From positions 620,001-684,000 of the forward strand of contig NZ_JBEPOH010000001.1 in NCBI RefSeq assembly GCF_040546685.1: a stretch of 64,000 bases of DNA. The letters are read 5' to 3'. Source of the stretch: Variovorax sp. OAS795. GTDB taxonomy: Bacteria > Pseudomonadota > Gammaproteobacteria > Burkholderiales > Burkholderiaceae_C. Below are positions 1 to 7,794 of the stretch, piece by piece. Every line of letters starts with the position of its first letter. Position 1 is the first letter of the stretch. The translations under genes and the position numbers were made by a program. The notes below the pieces were generated by a model, which saw nothing but the letters and a program-made list of their open reading frames with translations, was not told the origin of the DNA and made no database searches.

Positions 1-517
1 CCTGAGCAACCGCAACATCGACTTCGTGGAAGAGGGCTACGACATGGCCGTGCGCGTGCGCGCGCAGCCCGACTCCACGCTGATTGCGCGGCACCTGGAA
101 GACGCGCAGCTGGTGGTGGTCGCCACGCTCAAGTACCTGAAGAAGGCCGGCACGCCCCGCACGCTAGACGACCTTGCGGCGCACGAGTGCATCCAGTTCG
201 AGCTGCCCAGCAGCGGCCGCCGCATCTCATGGCTCTTCAGGGAGAACGGCAAGGACCGCGAGGTCTTGGCGGACAGCGCCTACAGCTGCTCCGACGACGT
301 GCTGGGCGGCGTCACCCTGGCCAAGAGCGACGCGGGGCTGTTCCAGGCCTACCGCTTCGTGGTGGAAAAGGAGTTGGCCGACGGCTCCCTCGTCGAGGTG
401 CTGAAGCCGTTCGCGGGCCGCTCGCGGCCCTACACGCTGCTGTACCCGGACGGGCGGCACGTGCCGCTGCGCATGCGGGTGTTCATCGATTTCCTGATGG
501 CGCAGCGGGCCGCGTGA
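1..517 (+). CDS. LysR-family regulator, C-terminal fragment
   Basis: The reading frame is open from base 2 and ends in TGA, so the N-terminal helix-turn-helix lies outside the window. The visible 172 residues match the effector-binding half of CrgA-like LysR regulators: an FVEEGYDMAVRV stretch, then ARHLEDAQLVVVATLKYLKKAGTP-type strands and the closing LRMRVFIDFL helix common in this subfamily. It converges on the livF end with only six bases between the two stop codons, so no terminator fits there. A role in controlling a neighbouring upstream gene is likely, but that gene is not visible. The family assignment is firm; the regulated pathway is unknown. Confidence 0.85.
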   Translation, partial: LSNRNIDFVEEGYDMAVRVRAQPDSTLIARHLEDAQLVVVATLKYLKKAGTPRTLDDLAAHECIQFELPSSGRRISWLFRENGKDREVLADSAYSCSDDVLGGVTLAKSDAGLFQAYRFVVEKELADGSLVEVLKPFAGRSRPYTLLYPDGRHVPLRMRVFIDFLMAQRAA

Positions 518-523
518 GGCCGC

Positions 524-1225
524 TCAAACGCCCAGCAATTCTTCCAGCGCCTTCGGCTCCGCGAGCAAGTCGGCCGACGCGCCGTGCCGCACGATCTGCC
601 CCTTTTCCATCACCACCGCCAGGTCGGTGTGCGCGAGCACCTTGCGGTAGTCGCGATCGACGATCAGCGTGGCGATGCCGGTCGCGCGGATCTCGCCGAT
701 CACGCGCCAGATCTCGGCCACGATCAGCGGCGCGAGGCCTTCGGTGGCCTCGTCGAGGATCAGCAGGCGCGGGTTGGTCATCAGCGCGCGGCCGATGGAA
801 AGCATCTGCTGCTCGCCGCCCGAAAGCTGCTGGCCGCCATGCGTGAGCCGTTCGGCCAGGCGCGGAAAGGTGGCCATCACGCGGTCGAAGGTCCACGCGC
901 GGCGTCCGTCGATGCCCGCACGCTCGCTCATCACGAGGTTCTCGCGCACCGAGAGATTCGGGAAGATGCCGCGGCCTTCGGGCACGTAGCCGATGCCCAG
1001 GCGCGCCATCTTCTCGGGCGGCCAGCCGGTGACCGTGCGGCCATCGACCTGCACTTCGCCCGAGGCGGGGCGCACGTAGCCCATCATGCTGCGGATCAGC
1101 GTGGTCTTGCCCATGCCATTGCGCCCGAGCAGGCCGACCGACGTGGCGGCCGGAATGCCGGCATGCACGCCGCGCAGGATGTGGCTGTTGCCGTAGTAGG
1201 TGTTGAGATCGCGGACGACGAGCAT
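524..1225 (-). CDS. livF: Branched-chain/aromatic acid ABC transporter ATP-binding protein (LivF type)
   Basis: A 233-residue ATPase subunit of a Liv-type importer. It has Walker A GRNGMGKT (residues 34-41), signature LSGGEQQ (134-140) and Walker B LLILDEA (154-160), at the normal LivF length. Its ATG shares one base with the TGA of livG (TGATG), so translation is coupled. It is the last gene of a minus-strand run that begins with the DUF4863/boxD genes near 9.8 kb. Position beside benzoate-CoA ligase and the box genes suggests that the transporter imports benzoate or a related aromatic acid rather than leucine; that substrate is inferred from context. Confidence 0.93.
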   Translation of the reverse strand: MLVVRDLNTYYGNSHILRGVHAGIPAATSVGLLGRNGMGKTTLIRSMMGYVRPASGEVQVDGRTVTGWPPEKMARLGIGYVPEGRGIFPNLSVRENLVMSERAGIDGRRAWTFDRVMATFPRLAERLTHGGQQLSGGEQQMLSIGRALMTNPRLLILDEATEGLAPLIVAEIWRVIGEIRATGIATLIVDRDYRKVLAHTDLAVVMEKGQIVRHGASADLLAEPKALEELLGV

Positions 1226-1971
1226 CAGTGGTCTTCTCCGAGGTAAGCCGTGCGCACTTCAGGGTTTTCGCGGATCGAGGCCGGATCGCCCGTCGCGATG
1301 ACGGTGCCGTTCACCATCACGGTGATGCGGTCGGCAATGCGGAACACCGCATCCATGTCGTGCTCCACGAGCAGGATCGCGTGGGTGGCTTTCAAGCGCG
1401 TGAGCAGCGTGAGCATGCGGTCGGTTTCCTCGGCGCCCATGCCGGCGAGCGGCTCGTCGAGCAGCAGCACGCGCGGCCTGGTGGCCAGGCACATCGCCAC
1501 TTCGAGCTGGCGCTGCGCGCCGTGGCTCAGCGTGCCGGCCACGCGGTGGGCCTCGTTCGAAAGGCCCGCGGCTTCGAGCGCCGCATCGGCCGCCGCATTG
1601 CTGGCCGCGCAGCGCTGCGACGACTCCCACACGGTCCATGGCCGCGCCGTGGCGGCCTGCGCCGCGAGGCGGCAGTTCTCGTGCACGCTGAACTCGGGGA
1701 AGATGGTCGTGCGCTGGTAGCTGCGGCCCACGCCCGCCCGCGCGCGGCGCCACTGCGCACGCCGCGTCACGTCGATGCCGTCGAGCGCGATGCGGCCCTC
1801 GGAGGCTTCGATCTCGCCCGAGAGCATGTTGATCAGCGTGGACTTGCCCGCGCCGTTGGTGCCGATCACCGCATGCACTTCGCCGACGTGCAGGTCGAGC
1901 GTGACGGCGTTCACGGCGGTGAGGCCGCCGAAGCGGCGCGTGAGTTTTTCGACTGAAAGCAGGGCGTTCAT
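1225..1971 (-). CDS. livG: Branched-chain/aromatic acid ABC transporter ATP-binding protein (LivG type)
   Basis: A 248-residue ATPase, the second nucleotide-binding subunit of the importer. Walker A is GTNGAGKS (37-44), and the C-terminal part has an LLLDEPLAGMG Walker B and a LLVEHDMD H-loop. The frame stays open further upstream, but that extension only translates a palindromic repeat (residues like LPPLPGEG). The ATG at 1971 is chosen because an AGGAG lies just upstream of it and the family alignment starts there. It is separated from livM by a repeat element, yet is probably in the same transcript. Confidence 0.92.
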   Translation of the reverse strand: MNALLSVEKLTRRFGGLTAVNAVTLDLHVGEVHAVIGTNGAGKSTLINMLSGEIEASEGRIALDGIDVTRRAQWRRARAGVGRSYQRTTIFPEFSVHENCRLAAQAATARPWTVWESSQRCAASNAAADAALEAAGLSNEAHRVAGTLSHGAQRQLEVAMCLATRPRVLLLDEPLAGMGAEETDRMLTLLTRLKATHAILLVEHDMDAVFRIADRITVMVNGTVIATGDPASIRENPEVRTAYLGEDH

Positions 1972-1979
1972 GGTCTTGC

Positions 1980-2084
1980 TCCTTCCCCTTCCGGGGGAAG
2001 GTTGGGATGGGGGCAGGCAGGGCGCGCGAAGGTGGCGCCGCGTGCCCCCACCCCGGCCCTCCCCCGGGAGGGGAGGGAGAAACA
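1980..2084. repeat. REP-like double palindrome, copy 1
   Basis: Two GC-rich hairpins (arms CCTTCCCC/GGGGGAAGG and CCCTCCCC/GGGGAGGG) face each other across about 40 bases. The outer sequences also pair (GGGATGGGGGC with GCCCCCACCCC), so the whole unit can fold back. Related copies with the same plan lie between benzoate-CoA ligase and the hydrolase gene and between boxB and boxA. All three sit inside operons between genes, where they could stabilise or attenuate the mRNA. Confidence 0.75.
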
Positions 2085-2095
2085 CAGGGAGCCGT

Positions 2096-3085
2096 TCATG
2101 CGGCCTCCTTCGGCGACAAGCGCTTCGCCAGGCCGATGAGCCCCTTCGGCAGCAGCGCCACGAACACGATGATCGCGATGCCCAGCGTCAACTGCCAATG
2201 GTCCGCAAGCGGCCCCATCACCGCGTGCGTCGAGAAGATTTCCTTCAGCAGCGTGAACGCGATCGCGCCGATGACCGCGCCGCGCAGGTGGCCGAGGCCA
2301 CCGAGGATCACCATCAGCAGCACCTCGCCCGAGTTGTGCCATGCCATGAGCTCGGGGTTGACCACGCCGTCACGCGAGGCCAGCAGGAAGCCCGCGAGGC
2401 CGGCCAGCGCGCCGGCCAGCACGAAGGCCGCGAGCTTGTAGCCGTACACCGGGAAACCCGCCGCGCGCATGCGCTGTTCGTTCACGCGGATGCCCGCCAG
2501 CGCCGCGCCGAAGCGCGAGCGGCGAACCAGCGCCAGGAGGCCGTAGGTGAACACCAGCGACGCGAGCACCACGTAGAACAGCACCATGCGGTTCTCCAGG
2601 TCGAGCTTGCCGATGGCCGGCCGAACGTACATGTAGATGCCGTCGCTGCCGCCGCCCACCTTGGTGTCGTGGAACACGAAGAAGGCCATCTGCGCAAAGG
2701 CCAGCGTCACCATGATGAAGTACACGCCGCGCGTGCGCAGGCTCAGCGCACCCACGAACAAGGCATAGAGCGCCGCCGCGCCCATGGCTGCGGGCAGCAG
2801 CAGCGCGAGGTTGCCGCCCTCGCTGCCCGAGGCCAGCACCGTGACGTAGGCGCCGATGCCGTAGAACGCCGCATGGCCCAGGCTCACGAGCCCGGTCATG
2901 CCGACCAGCAGTTCGAGGCTCAGCGCGAAGATCGACAGGATCATCACCTTGACGACAAAGTCCGAGACGTAGTTGCCCATGAGCGGACCGAGCACGGCGA
3001 TGGCGATGGCGCAGGCCACCGGCACGGCCAAGGCGCCGAGCCGCGTGGAGGCCGTACTGCGCATGGAGGTGGTGGCTTCGGTCAT
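2096..3085 (-). CDS. livM: Branched-chain/aromatic acid ABC transporter permease (LivM type)
   Basis: A 329-residue inner-membrane permease. After a short polar N-terminus it has a series of hydrophobic segments and the LivM landmark SLGHAAFYGIGAYV, followed by the EAA-like cytoplasmic loop region near VNEQRMRAAGFPVY. The ATG overlaps the livH stop by four bases (ATGA), which fixes the start and implies coupled translation. It pairs with LivH to form the membrane channel of the importer. Confidence 0.93.
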   Translation of the reverse strand: MTEATTSMRSTASTRLGALAVPVACAIAIAVLGPLMGNYVSDFVVKVMILSIFALSLELLVGMTGLVSLGHAAFYGIGAYVTVLASGSEGGNLALLLPAAMGAAALYALFVGALSLRTRGVYFIMVTLAFAQMAFFVFHDTKVGGGSDGIYMYVRPAIGKLDLENRMVLFYVVLASLVFTYGLLALVRRSRFGAALAGIRVNEQRMRAAGFPVYGYKLAAFVLAGALAGLAGFLLASRDGVVNPELMAWHNSGEVLLMVILGGLGHLRGAVIGAIAFTLLKEIFSTHAVMGPLADHWQLTLGIAIIVFVALLPKGLIGLAKRLSPKEAA

Positions 3086-3954
3086 GGCCGCCTCCCCATC
3101 AGCCCTTCGGGCTTCCAGATCAGCACGATGGCCATCAAGAGGTAGATGCCGATGCCGGCGAGGTCCGCGAAGAAGACCTTGCCGAAGGTGTCGACGAAGC
3201 CCACCAAGAGCGAGGCCAGCAGCGCACCGGTGATCGAGCCGATGCCGCCGATCACCACCAGCACGAAGCAGATGATGAGCACGCTCGCGCCCATGTTCGG
3301 ATACACCGACGACATCGGCGCCGCGATCATCCCGGCCAGCGCCGCGAGCGCCACGCCGGCCGCGAACACGATGCGGTAGAGCCGCTTCACGTCGATGCCC
3401 AGGCCGCGCACCATGTCGCGGTTGCTGGCGCCGGCGCGGATCATCATGCCCAGGCGCGTGCGGTTGACCACCCAGTACAACCCCGCCGCGAGCACGATGC
3501 ATGCGGCCGAGGCGAAGAGCCGGTACCAGGGGTAGCTCATGACGTTGCCGAGCGCAAAGCTGCCGTCCAGCCACGCCGGCACCTTCACGCCGTGCACGTC
3601 GTTGCCCACGAGAATGGAGCGCAGCTCCTCGAACACCAGGATGAGCCCGTAGGTCATGAGCACCTGCTGCAGGTGGTCGCGCTGGTACAGGTAGCTGAAG
3701 AAGGCCCATTCGAGCAGGTAGCCGAACACCGCCGCCAGCACCACGCCGGCCACCAGCATCAGCAGGAACTGGTCGCCGAACAACGGCGCGAGCGCGAACG
3801 CCATGTACGCGCCGATCATGTAGAAGCTGCCGTGCGCCAGGTTGATCACGCCCATGATCCCGAAGATCAGCGTGAGTCCCGAGGCCACCAGGAAGAGAAG
3901 GAGTCCGTACTGAACCGAGTTCAGGCACTGGACGAGAAAGGTGCCGAAATCCAC
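3082..3954 (-). CDS. livH: Branched-chain/aromatic acid ABC transporter permease (LivH type)
   Basis: A 290-residue hydrophobic permease of normal family length. It carries the LivH landmarks FGIMGVINLAHGSFYMIGAY near residues 31-50 and RAGASNRDMVRGLGID in the cytoplasmic loop. It lies about 155 bases downstream of the binding-protein gene on the same strand, across a palindromic repeat, and overlaps livM by four bases. It forms half of the transmembrane channel of the Liv-type importer in the benzoate region. Confidence 0.93.
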   Translation of the reverse strand: MDFGTFLVQCLNSVQYGLLLFLVASGLTLIFGIMGVINLAHGSFYMIGAYMAFALAPLFGDQFLLMLVAGVVLAAVFGYLLEWAFFSYLYQRDHLQQVLMTYGLILVFEELRSILVGNDVHGVKVPAWLDGSFALGNVMSYPWYRLFASAACIVLAAGLYWVVNRTRLGMMIRAGASNRDMVRGLGIDVKRLYRIVFAAGVALAALAGMIAAPMSSVYPNMGASVLIICFVLVVIGGIGSITGALLASLLVGFVDTFGKVFFADLAGIGIYLLMAIVLIWKPEGLMGRRP

Positions 3955-4015
3955 GTTGGATTCATCCCAGTGAGATCGTGAGGGGAGCGTGGCGCGTTAG
4001 CGCCCGCGATGTTCG

Positions 4016-4105
4016 GGGGACACCGCGGAACCGGCTTTGCCGGGCCGCTGGTGTCGCCCCCTGGAGGGGGGAGTCGAGCTACACGAAGTGAGCGAGGGAC
4101 GGGGG
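4016..4105. repeat. Intergenic palindromic repeat, second family
   Basis: The gap between the binding-protein gene and livH holds a GC-rich element with the inverted blocks GCGGAACCGGCTTTGCCGG and TCGCCCCCTGGAGGGGG, followed by GAGTCGAGCTACACGAAGTG. It differs from the double-palindrome family elsewhere in the window. Such units are common between genes in this bacterial family. It may act as a transcript processing or pausing site between an abundant binding-protein mRNA and the permease mRNA; that role is inference. Confidence 0.5.
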
Positions 4106-4109
4106 TGGG

Positions 4110-5282
4110 TTACATGCGGCAGCCACGGGCGGGGTCGGACAGACCCTTGATCGCCGTGCTCACCAGCTTGTTCTCCTTGCCTTCCACCTTGCGCAGGTAG
4201 ATGTCCTGCACCGGGTTGTGCGACTTGCTCATGGTGAACGCGCCACGCGGGCTGTCGATCTTCGCCTTCTCGATGGCGGCCGTGAACTCGGCCTTCTTGC
4301 CGATGTCGCCCTTGGTGGCGGCCAGGCCCACGCCCAGCATCTGCGCCGCGTCGTAGCCCTGCACCGCGTACACGTCGGGCTGCAGCTTGAAGGCCTTGGC
4401 ATAGGCGACGCGGAAGGCGTTGTCGCGCGTGGTGTTGAGTCCGTCGGCGTAGTGCAGCGTGGTGAGCATGCCTTGCGCGGCCTCGCCCTGCGCATCGAGC
4501 GTGCCGTCGGTCAAGAAGCCCGGGCCGTAGAGCGGAATGGTCTTGTTCAGGCCGGCGGCCTGGTAATCCTTGACGAACTTCACCGCGCCGCCGCCTGCAA
4601 AGAAGGCGTACACCGCATCGGGCTTGGCCGCCGCGATCTCTGTCAGGAGCGCCTGGAACTCGACATTGGGGAACGGCAGCGTGAGCTGCTTGTCGACCTT
4701 GCCGCCGTTCTTCTCGAAGCCTTCCTTGAAGCCGTTGACCGACTCGTCGCCGGCCGCGTACTTCCAGGTGATGGTCATGGCCTTTTTCTTGCCCTGCTGC
4801 TTGGCGGCCACTTCGCCCATGGCGAAGGCCGGCTGCCAGTTGCTGAACGAGCTGCGGAAGATGTTGGGCGCGCACATCGGGCCGGTCACCGCGTCGGCGC
4901 CCGCGTTCGGCACGATCAGCACGGTGCCGCTTTCCTTCGCGGCCTTGGCCATGGCCATGGCAACGCCGGAGTGCACGGTGCCCACGATCACGTCGACGTT
5001 GTCGCGCTTGATCAGCTTGTTGACGTTGTCGGTGGCCTTGGCGGGGTCGGACTCGTCGTCGACCTTGAAGTATTCGATCTCGCGGCCGGCAAGCTTGCCG
5101 CCGTGTTCCTCGACATAGAGCTTGAAGCCGTTCTCGATGGCCACGCCCAGCGCGGTGTAGGTGCCGCTGTAGGGCAGCATCAGGCCGACCTTGAGCTTGC
5201 CGGTGCCCTGGGCGCCGGCGGCGGATGCCAGGGCGGCGAATGCGATCGCCGTGAGCGCGAGGCGGGCGGTGCGGATGGTCAT
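4110..5282 (-). CDS. ABC transporter substrate-binding protein (Liv/aromatic acid type)
   Basis: A 390-residue periplasmic type I binding protein. A signal peptide (basic start, hydrophobic core, likely cleavage after AGA near residue 24) precedes the first lobe, KVGLMLPYSGTYTALG. The NAGADAVTGPMCAPNIFR and WKYAAGDESVNGF segments match the aromatic-acid branch of the family. The ATG overlaps the stop of the upstream hydrolase by four bases (ATGA), with AGGAGA eight bases before the start. With livFGHM it should deliver an aromatic acid, probably benzoate, to the importer. Confidence 0.92.
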   Translation of the reverse strand: MTIRTARLALTAIAFAALASAAGAQGTGKLKVGLMLPYSGTYTALGVAIENGFKLYVEEHGGKLAGREIEYFKVDDESDPAKATDNVNKLIKRDNVDVIVGTVHSGVAMAMAKAAKESGTVLIVPNAGADAVTGPMCAPNIFRSSFSNWQPAFAMGEVAAKQQGKKKAMTITWKYAAGDESVNGFKEGFEKNGGKVDKQLTLPFPNVEFQALLTEIAAAKPDAVYAFFAGGGAVKFVKDYQAAGLNKTIPLYGPGFLTDGTLDAQGEAAQGMLTTLHYADGLNTTRDNAFRVAYAKAFKLQPDVYAVQGYDAAQMLGVGLAATKGDIGKKAEFTAAIEKAKIDSPRGAFTMSKSHNPVQDIYLRKVEGKENKLVSTAIKGLSDPARGCRM

Positions 5283-6082
5283 GATGGCTGTCTCCTGTTT
5301 TTACCAATGAAAGAAGTGGTCGCGACGATGACACGATCCGGCTGATCGCGATGCGGGGAATGCCCGCATTCGGGGATTTCCACCAGTTCGCAGCCGGGCA
5401 CGCGTGCCGCGATGCCGCGGATCTGAGCCATGGTGCCGTATTCGTCATCGATGCCCTGGATGGCGAGCACCGGGCAGCGGATGGCGTCGAGCTCGGCCTC
5501 GATGTTCCATTGCCGGAAGGGCGGATGCAGCCAGATGCGGTTCCAGCCCCAGAAGGCCGAGTCGGCATTGTCGTGGTAGCGGCCGAGCTTCTTCGGCAGG
5601 TCGGTGCCGAGGTAGGCGCTGCGCGCCTCTTCGATGTTCTCGACGGTCACGTCTTCCACGAAGATGTGCGGGGCAAGAACCACCAGGCCGTCGATGCGAT
5701 CCGGAAAGCGGGAGGCGTAGAGCAGCGAGATCGAACCGCCGTCGCTGTGGCCGAAGAGCCAGGGTTTTTCGCCGCCGAGGCCGAGCGCATCGAACAGCGC
5801 CGGAAGCACCTCGTGCGCCTGGCGGTGCATGAAGTCGACGTCCCAGATCTCGTTTTCATCGCGCGGCGTGGAGCGGCCATAGCCTGGCCGCGAGAACACG
5901 AGGCCGCGCGCGTTGGCGGCTTCGCAGAGCCGGGCAGGAAAGTCCTTCCACATCGCGACGGAGCCGAGGCCTTCGTGGAGGAAGACGATGAGGGGAGCGT
6001 CGGTGCGTTCGGGGGCGATCCACTGGCACTCGATGCGCACGGGGCGGCCGCGCCAGTCGATGGTGGGGAAGTCGGAGGTCAT
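5279..6082 (-). CDS. Alpha/beta hydrolase of the benzoate/Liv operon
   Basis: A 267-residue alpha/beta-hydrolase fold protein. Visible are HEGLGS (oxyanion region, 37-42), the nucleophile elbow GHSDGG with Ser113, an acid in GIDDEYG and a late His in CGHSPHRDQP, so the catalytic triad is complete. An upstream in-frame extension only translates a repeat and was discarded in favour of the ATG at 6082. Its stop overlaps the binding-protein start. The position between benzoate-CoA ligase and the transporter suggests it acts on benzoate esters, or on a CoA thioester or lactone in the box route; the substrate cannot be read from the sequence. Confidence 0.85.
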   Translation of the reverse strand: MTSDFPTIDWRGRPVRIECQWIAPERTDAPLIVFLHEGLGSVAMWKDFPARLCEAANARGLVFSRPGYGRSTPRDENEIWDVDFMHRQAHEVLPALFDALGLGGEKPWLFGHSDGGSISLLYASRFPDRIDGLVVLAPHIFVEDVTVENIEEARSAYLGTDLPKKLGRYHDNADSAFWGWNRIWLHPPFRQWNIEAELDAIRCPVLAIQGIDDEYGTMAQIRGIAARVPGCELVEIPECGHSPHRDQPDRVIVATTSFIGKNRRQPS

Positions 6083-6091
6083 GGCTGTTGC

Positions 6092-6207
6092 TCCTTCCCC
6101 CTTTGGGGGAAGGCAGGGATGGGGGCTTGCGGCGCTGGCAAGAGCAGTGCATATGCAAACGCCGATGCCCCCACCCCAACCCTCCCCCGGGAGGGGAGGG
6201 AGCAAGA
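6092..6207. repeat. REP-like double palindrome, copy 2
   Basis: This copy has the same plan as copy 1: a CCTTCCCC/GGGGGAAGG hairpin, GGGATGGGGGC, a variable middle, GCCCCCACCCC, then a CCCTCCCC/GGGGAGGG hairpin. It fills most of the 136-base gap between benzoate-CoA ligase and the hydrolase gene. The middle is unrelated to that of copy 1, so only the paired arms are conserved, as expected if the folded structure is what is maintained or mobilised. Confidence 0.75.
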
Positions 6208-6218
6208 CGGGGAACTGC

Positions 6219-7769
6219 TCATGCCTGCTTCTCCCGCTCCCGCAGCCTGAAGCGCTGGATCTTCCCCGTCGCCGTCTTCGGCAGTTCCTGCACGAACTCC
6301 AGAAACCGCGGGTACTTGTACGGCGCAAGCCGCTCCTTCACGAAAGCCTTGAGTTCGTCGTCCGAGACCGACTGGCCGTCCTTCAGCACGACGAAAGCCT
6401 TGGTCTTTGTGAGCCCGTCCGAATCTTCCTTGCCGATCACCGCCGCCTCGAGCACGGCAGGGTGCTGCATCAGCGTGGCCTCGACCTCGAAGGGCGACAC
6501 GTAGATGCCGCTGACCTTCAGCATGTCGTCGCTGCGGCCGGCATAGGTGTAGTAGCCGTCGGCATCGCGCGTGTACTTGTCGCCGCTCTTGGTCCAGCCG
6601 CCCTGGAAGGTCTCGCGCGTCTTCTCGCGGTTGCACCAGTACATCAGCGCCGCGCTCGGGCCGCGGATGTAGAGGTCGCCCACTTCGCCGTCGGGCACCG
6701 GCCGGCCGTCCTCGCCGCGCAGCTCGACCTCGTAGCCTTCCACCGGCTTGCCGGTGGTGCCGTAGCGCACGTCGCCGGGGCGGTTGGAGATGAAGATGTG
6801 CAGCATCTCGGTCGAGCCGATGCCGTCGATGATCTCGCAGCCGAAGTGCGCCTTGAAGCGCTGCGCGATCTCGCCCGGCAGCGCCTCGCCGGCCGAGGAA
6901 CACATGCGCAAGGCCACCTGCTCGCGCGCCGGCAGCTTCGGCGAGGCGAGCATGCCGGCAAAGCCGGTGGGCGCACCGAAGAACACGGTGGGCTTGTGCG
7001 CCACCCAGCGGCGGAAGGTCGCGTCGGGTGTCGGGCGCTCTGCCATCAGCACGACGGTCGCACCGACCGACAGCGGAAAGGTCAGCGCGTTGCCGAGCCC
7101 GTACGCAAAGTACATCTTCGCGGCCGAGAAGCACACGTCGTCCTCGGTGAGCCCGAGCACCGGCTTGCCGTAGAGCTCGGCCGTCCACCAGAGGTTGGCG
7201 TGCGTGTGGACCGTGCCCTTGGGCTTGCCCGTGGAGCCGGAAGAATAGAGCCAGAACCCGGGATCGTCCGACGCCGTGGCCACGGCCGATGCCATCGGCT
7301 CGGCGGCCGCGATCGCGGCTTCGAATTCCTGCGCGCCCGCGGGCAGCGCGCCCGTGGGCTGCGAAACGACGAGCGTGTGCACCTCGTGCGCGCCGCGGCC
7401 CATGGCCTCCTGCAGCGTGGGCAGCAGCGCGCCCGACACCAGCACCGCCTGCGCGCGGCTGTGGTCGAGCATGTAGGCGTAGTCGTCGGGCGTGAGCAGC
7501 GTGTTGACGGCGACCGGCACCACGCCCGCATACAGGCAGCCCAGGAAGCTCACGGGCCAGTCGGCGCTGTCGAGCATCAGCAGCAGCACGCGTTCTTCGC
7601 GGCGCAGGCCGGCGGCCTTGAGCGCAGTGGCGAGCCGGCGCGCGCGGTCCTCGAGCTGGCCGTAGGCGAGCGTGCCGCGGTCGTCGATGTAGGCGATGCG
7701 ATCGGCGCGGCCGCGGTTGAGGGCGAACAGGTGTTCGGCAAAATTGAATCGTGCGGGCGGGCTCGTCAT
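6219..7769 (-). CDS. bclA: Benzoate-CoA ligase
   Basis: A 516-residue AMP-forming ligase that makes benzoyl-CoA from benzoate, ATP and CoA, the first step of the box pathway. It has the P-loop YSSGSTGKPKG (175-185), the benzoate-ligase segment AKMYFAYGLGN, the GSTEMLHIF A5 motif and the C-terminal catalytic lysine in KTATGKIQRF (Lys503). The length is typical of benzoate-CoA ligases (about 510-530). It lies 25 bases downstream of boxD on the same strand. A 2-aminobenzoate or substituted-benzoate preference cannot be excluded. Confidence 0.93.
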   Translation of the reverse strand: MTSPPARFNFAEHLFALNRGRADRIAYIDDRGTLAYGQLEDRARRLATALKAAGLRREERVLLLMLDSADWPVSFLGCLYAGVVPVAVNTLLTPDDYAYMLDHSRAQAVLVSGALLPTLQEAMGRGAHEVHTLVVSQPTGALPAGAQEFEAAIAAAEPMASAVATASDDPGFWLYSSGSTGKPKGTVHTHANLWWTAELYGKPVLGLTEDDVCFSAAKMYFAYGLGNALTFPLSVGATVVLMAERPTPDATFRRWVAHKPTVFFGAPTGFAGMLASPKLPAREQVALRMCSSAGEALPGEIAQRFKAHFGCEIIDGIGSTEMLHIFISNRPGDVRYGTTGKPVEGYEVELRGEDGRPVPDGEVGDLYIRGPSAALMYWCNREKTRETFQGGWTKSGDKYTRDADGYYTYAGRSDDMLKVSGIYVSPFEVEATLMQHPAVLEAAVIGKEDSDGLTKTKAFVVLKDGQSVSDDELKAFVKERLAPYKYPRFLEFVQELPKTATGKIQRFRLREREKQA

Positions 7770-7794
7770 GGGGTCTCCTTGGGCCGTTTTTTCT

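Noticed and set aside
1972..2085. N-terminal extension of LivG with LPPLPGEG-type residues
   Set aside because: The residues come from the palindromic repeat; the AGGAG ribosome site and the family start are at 1971.
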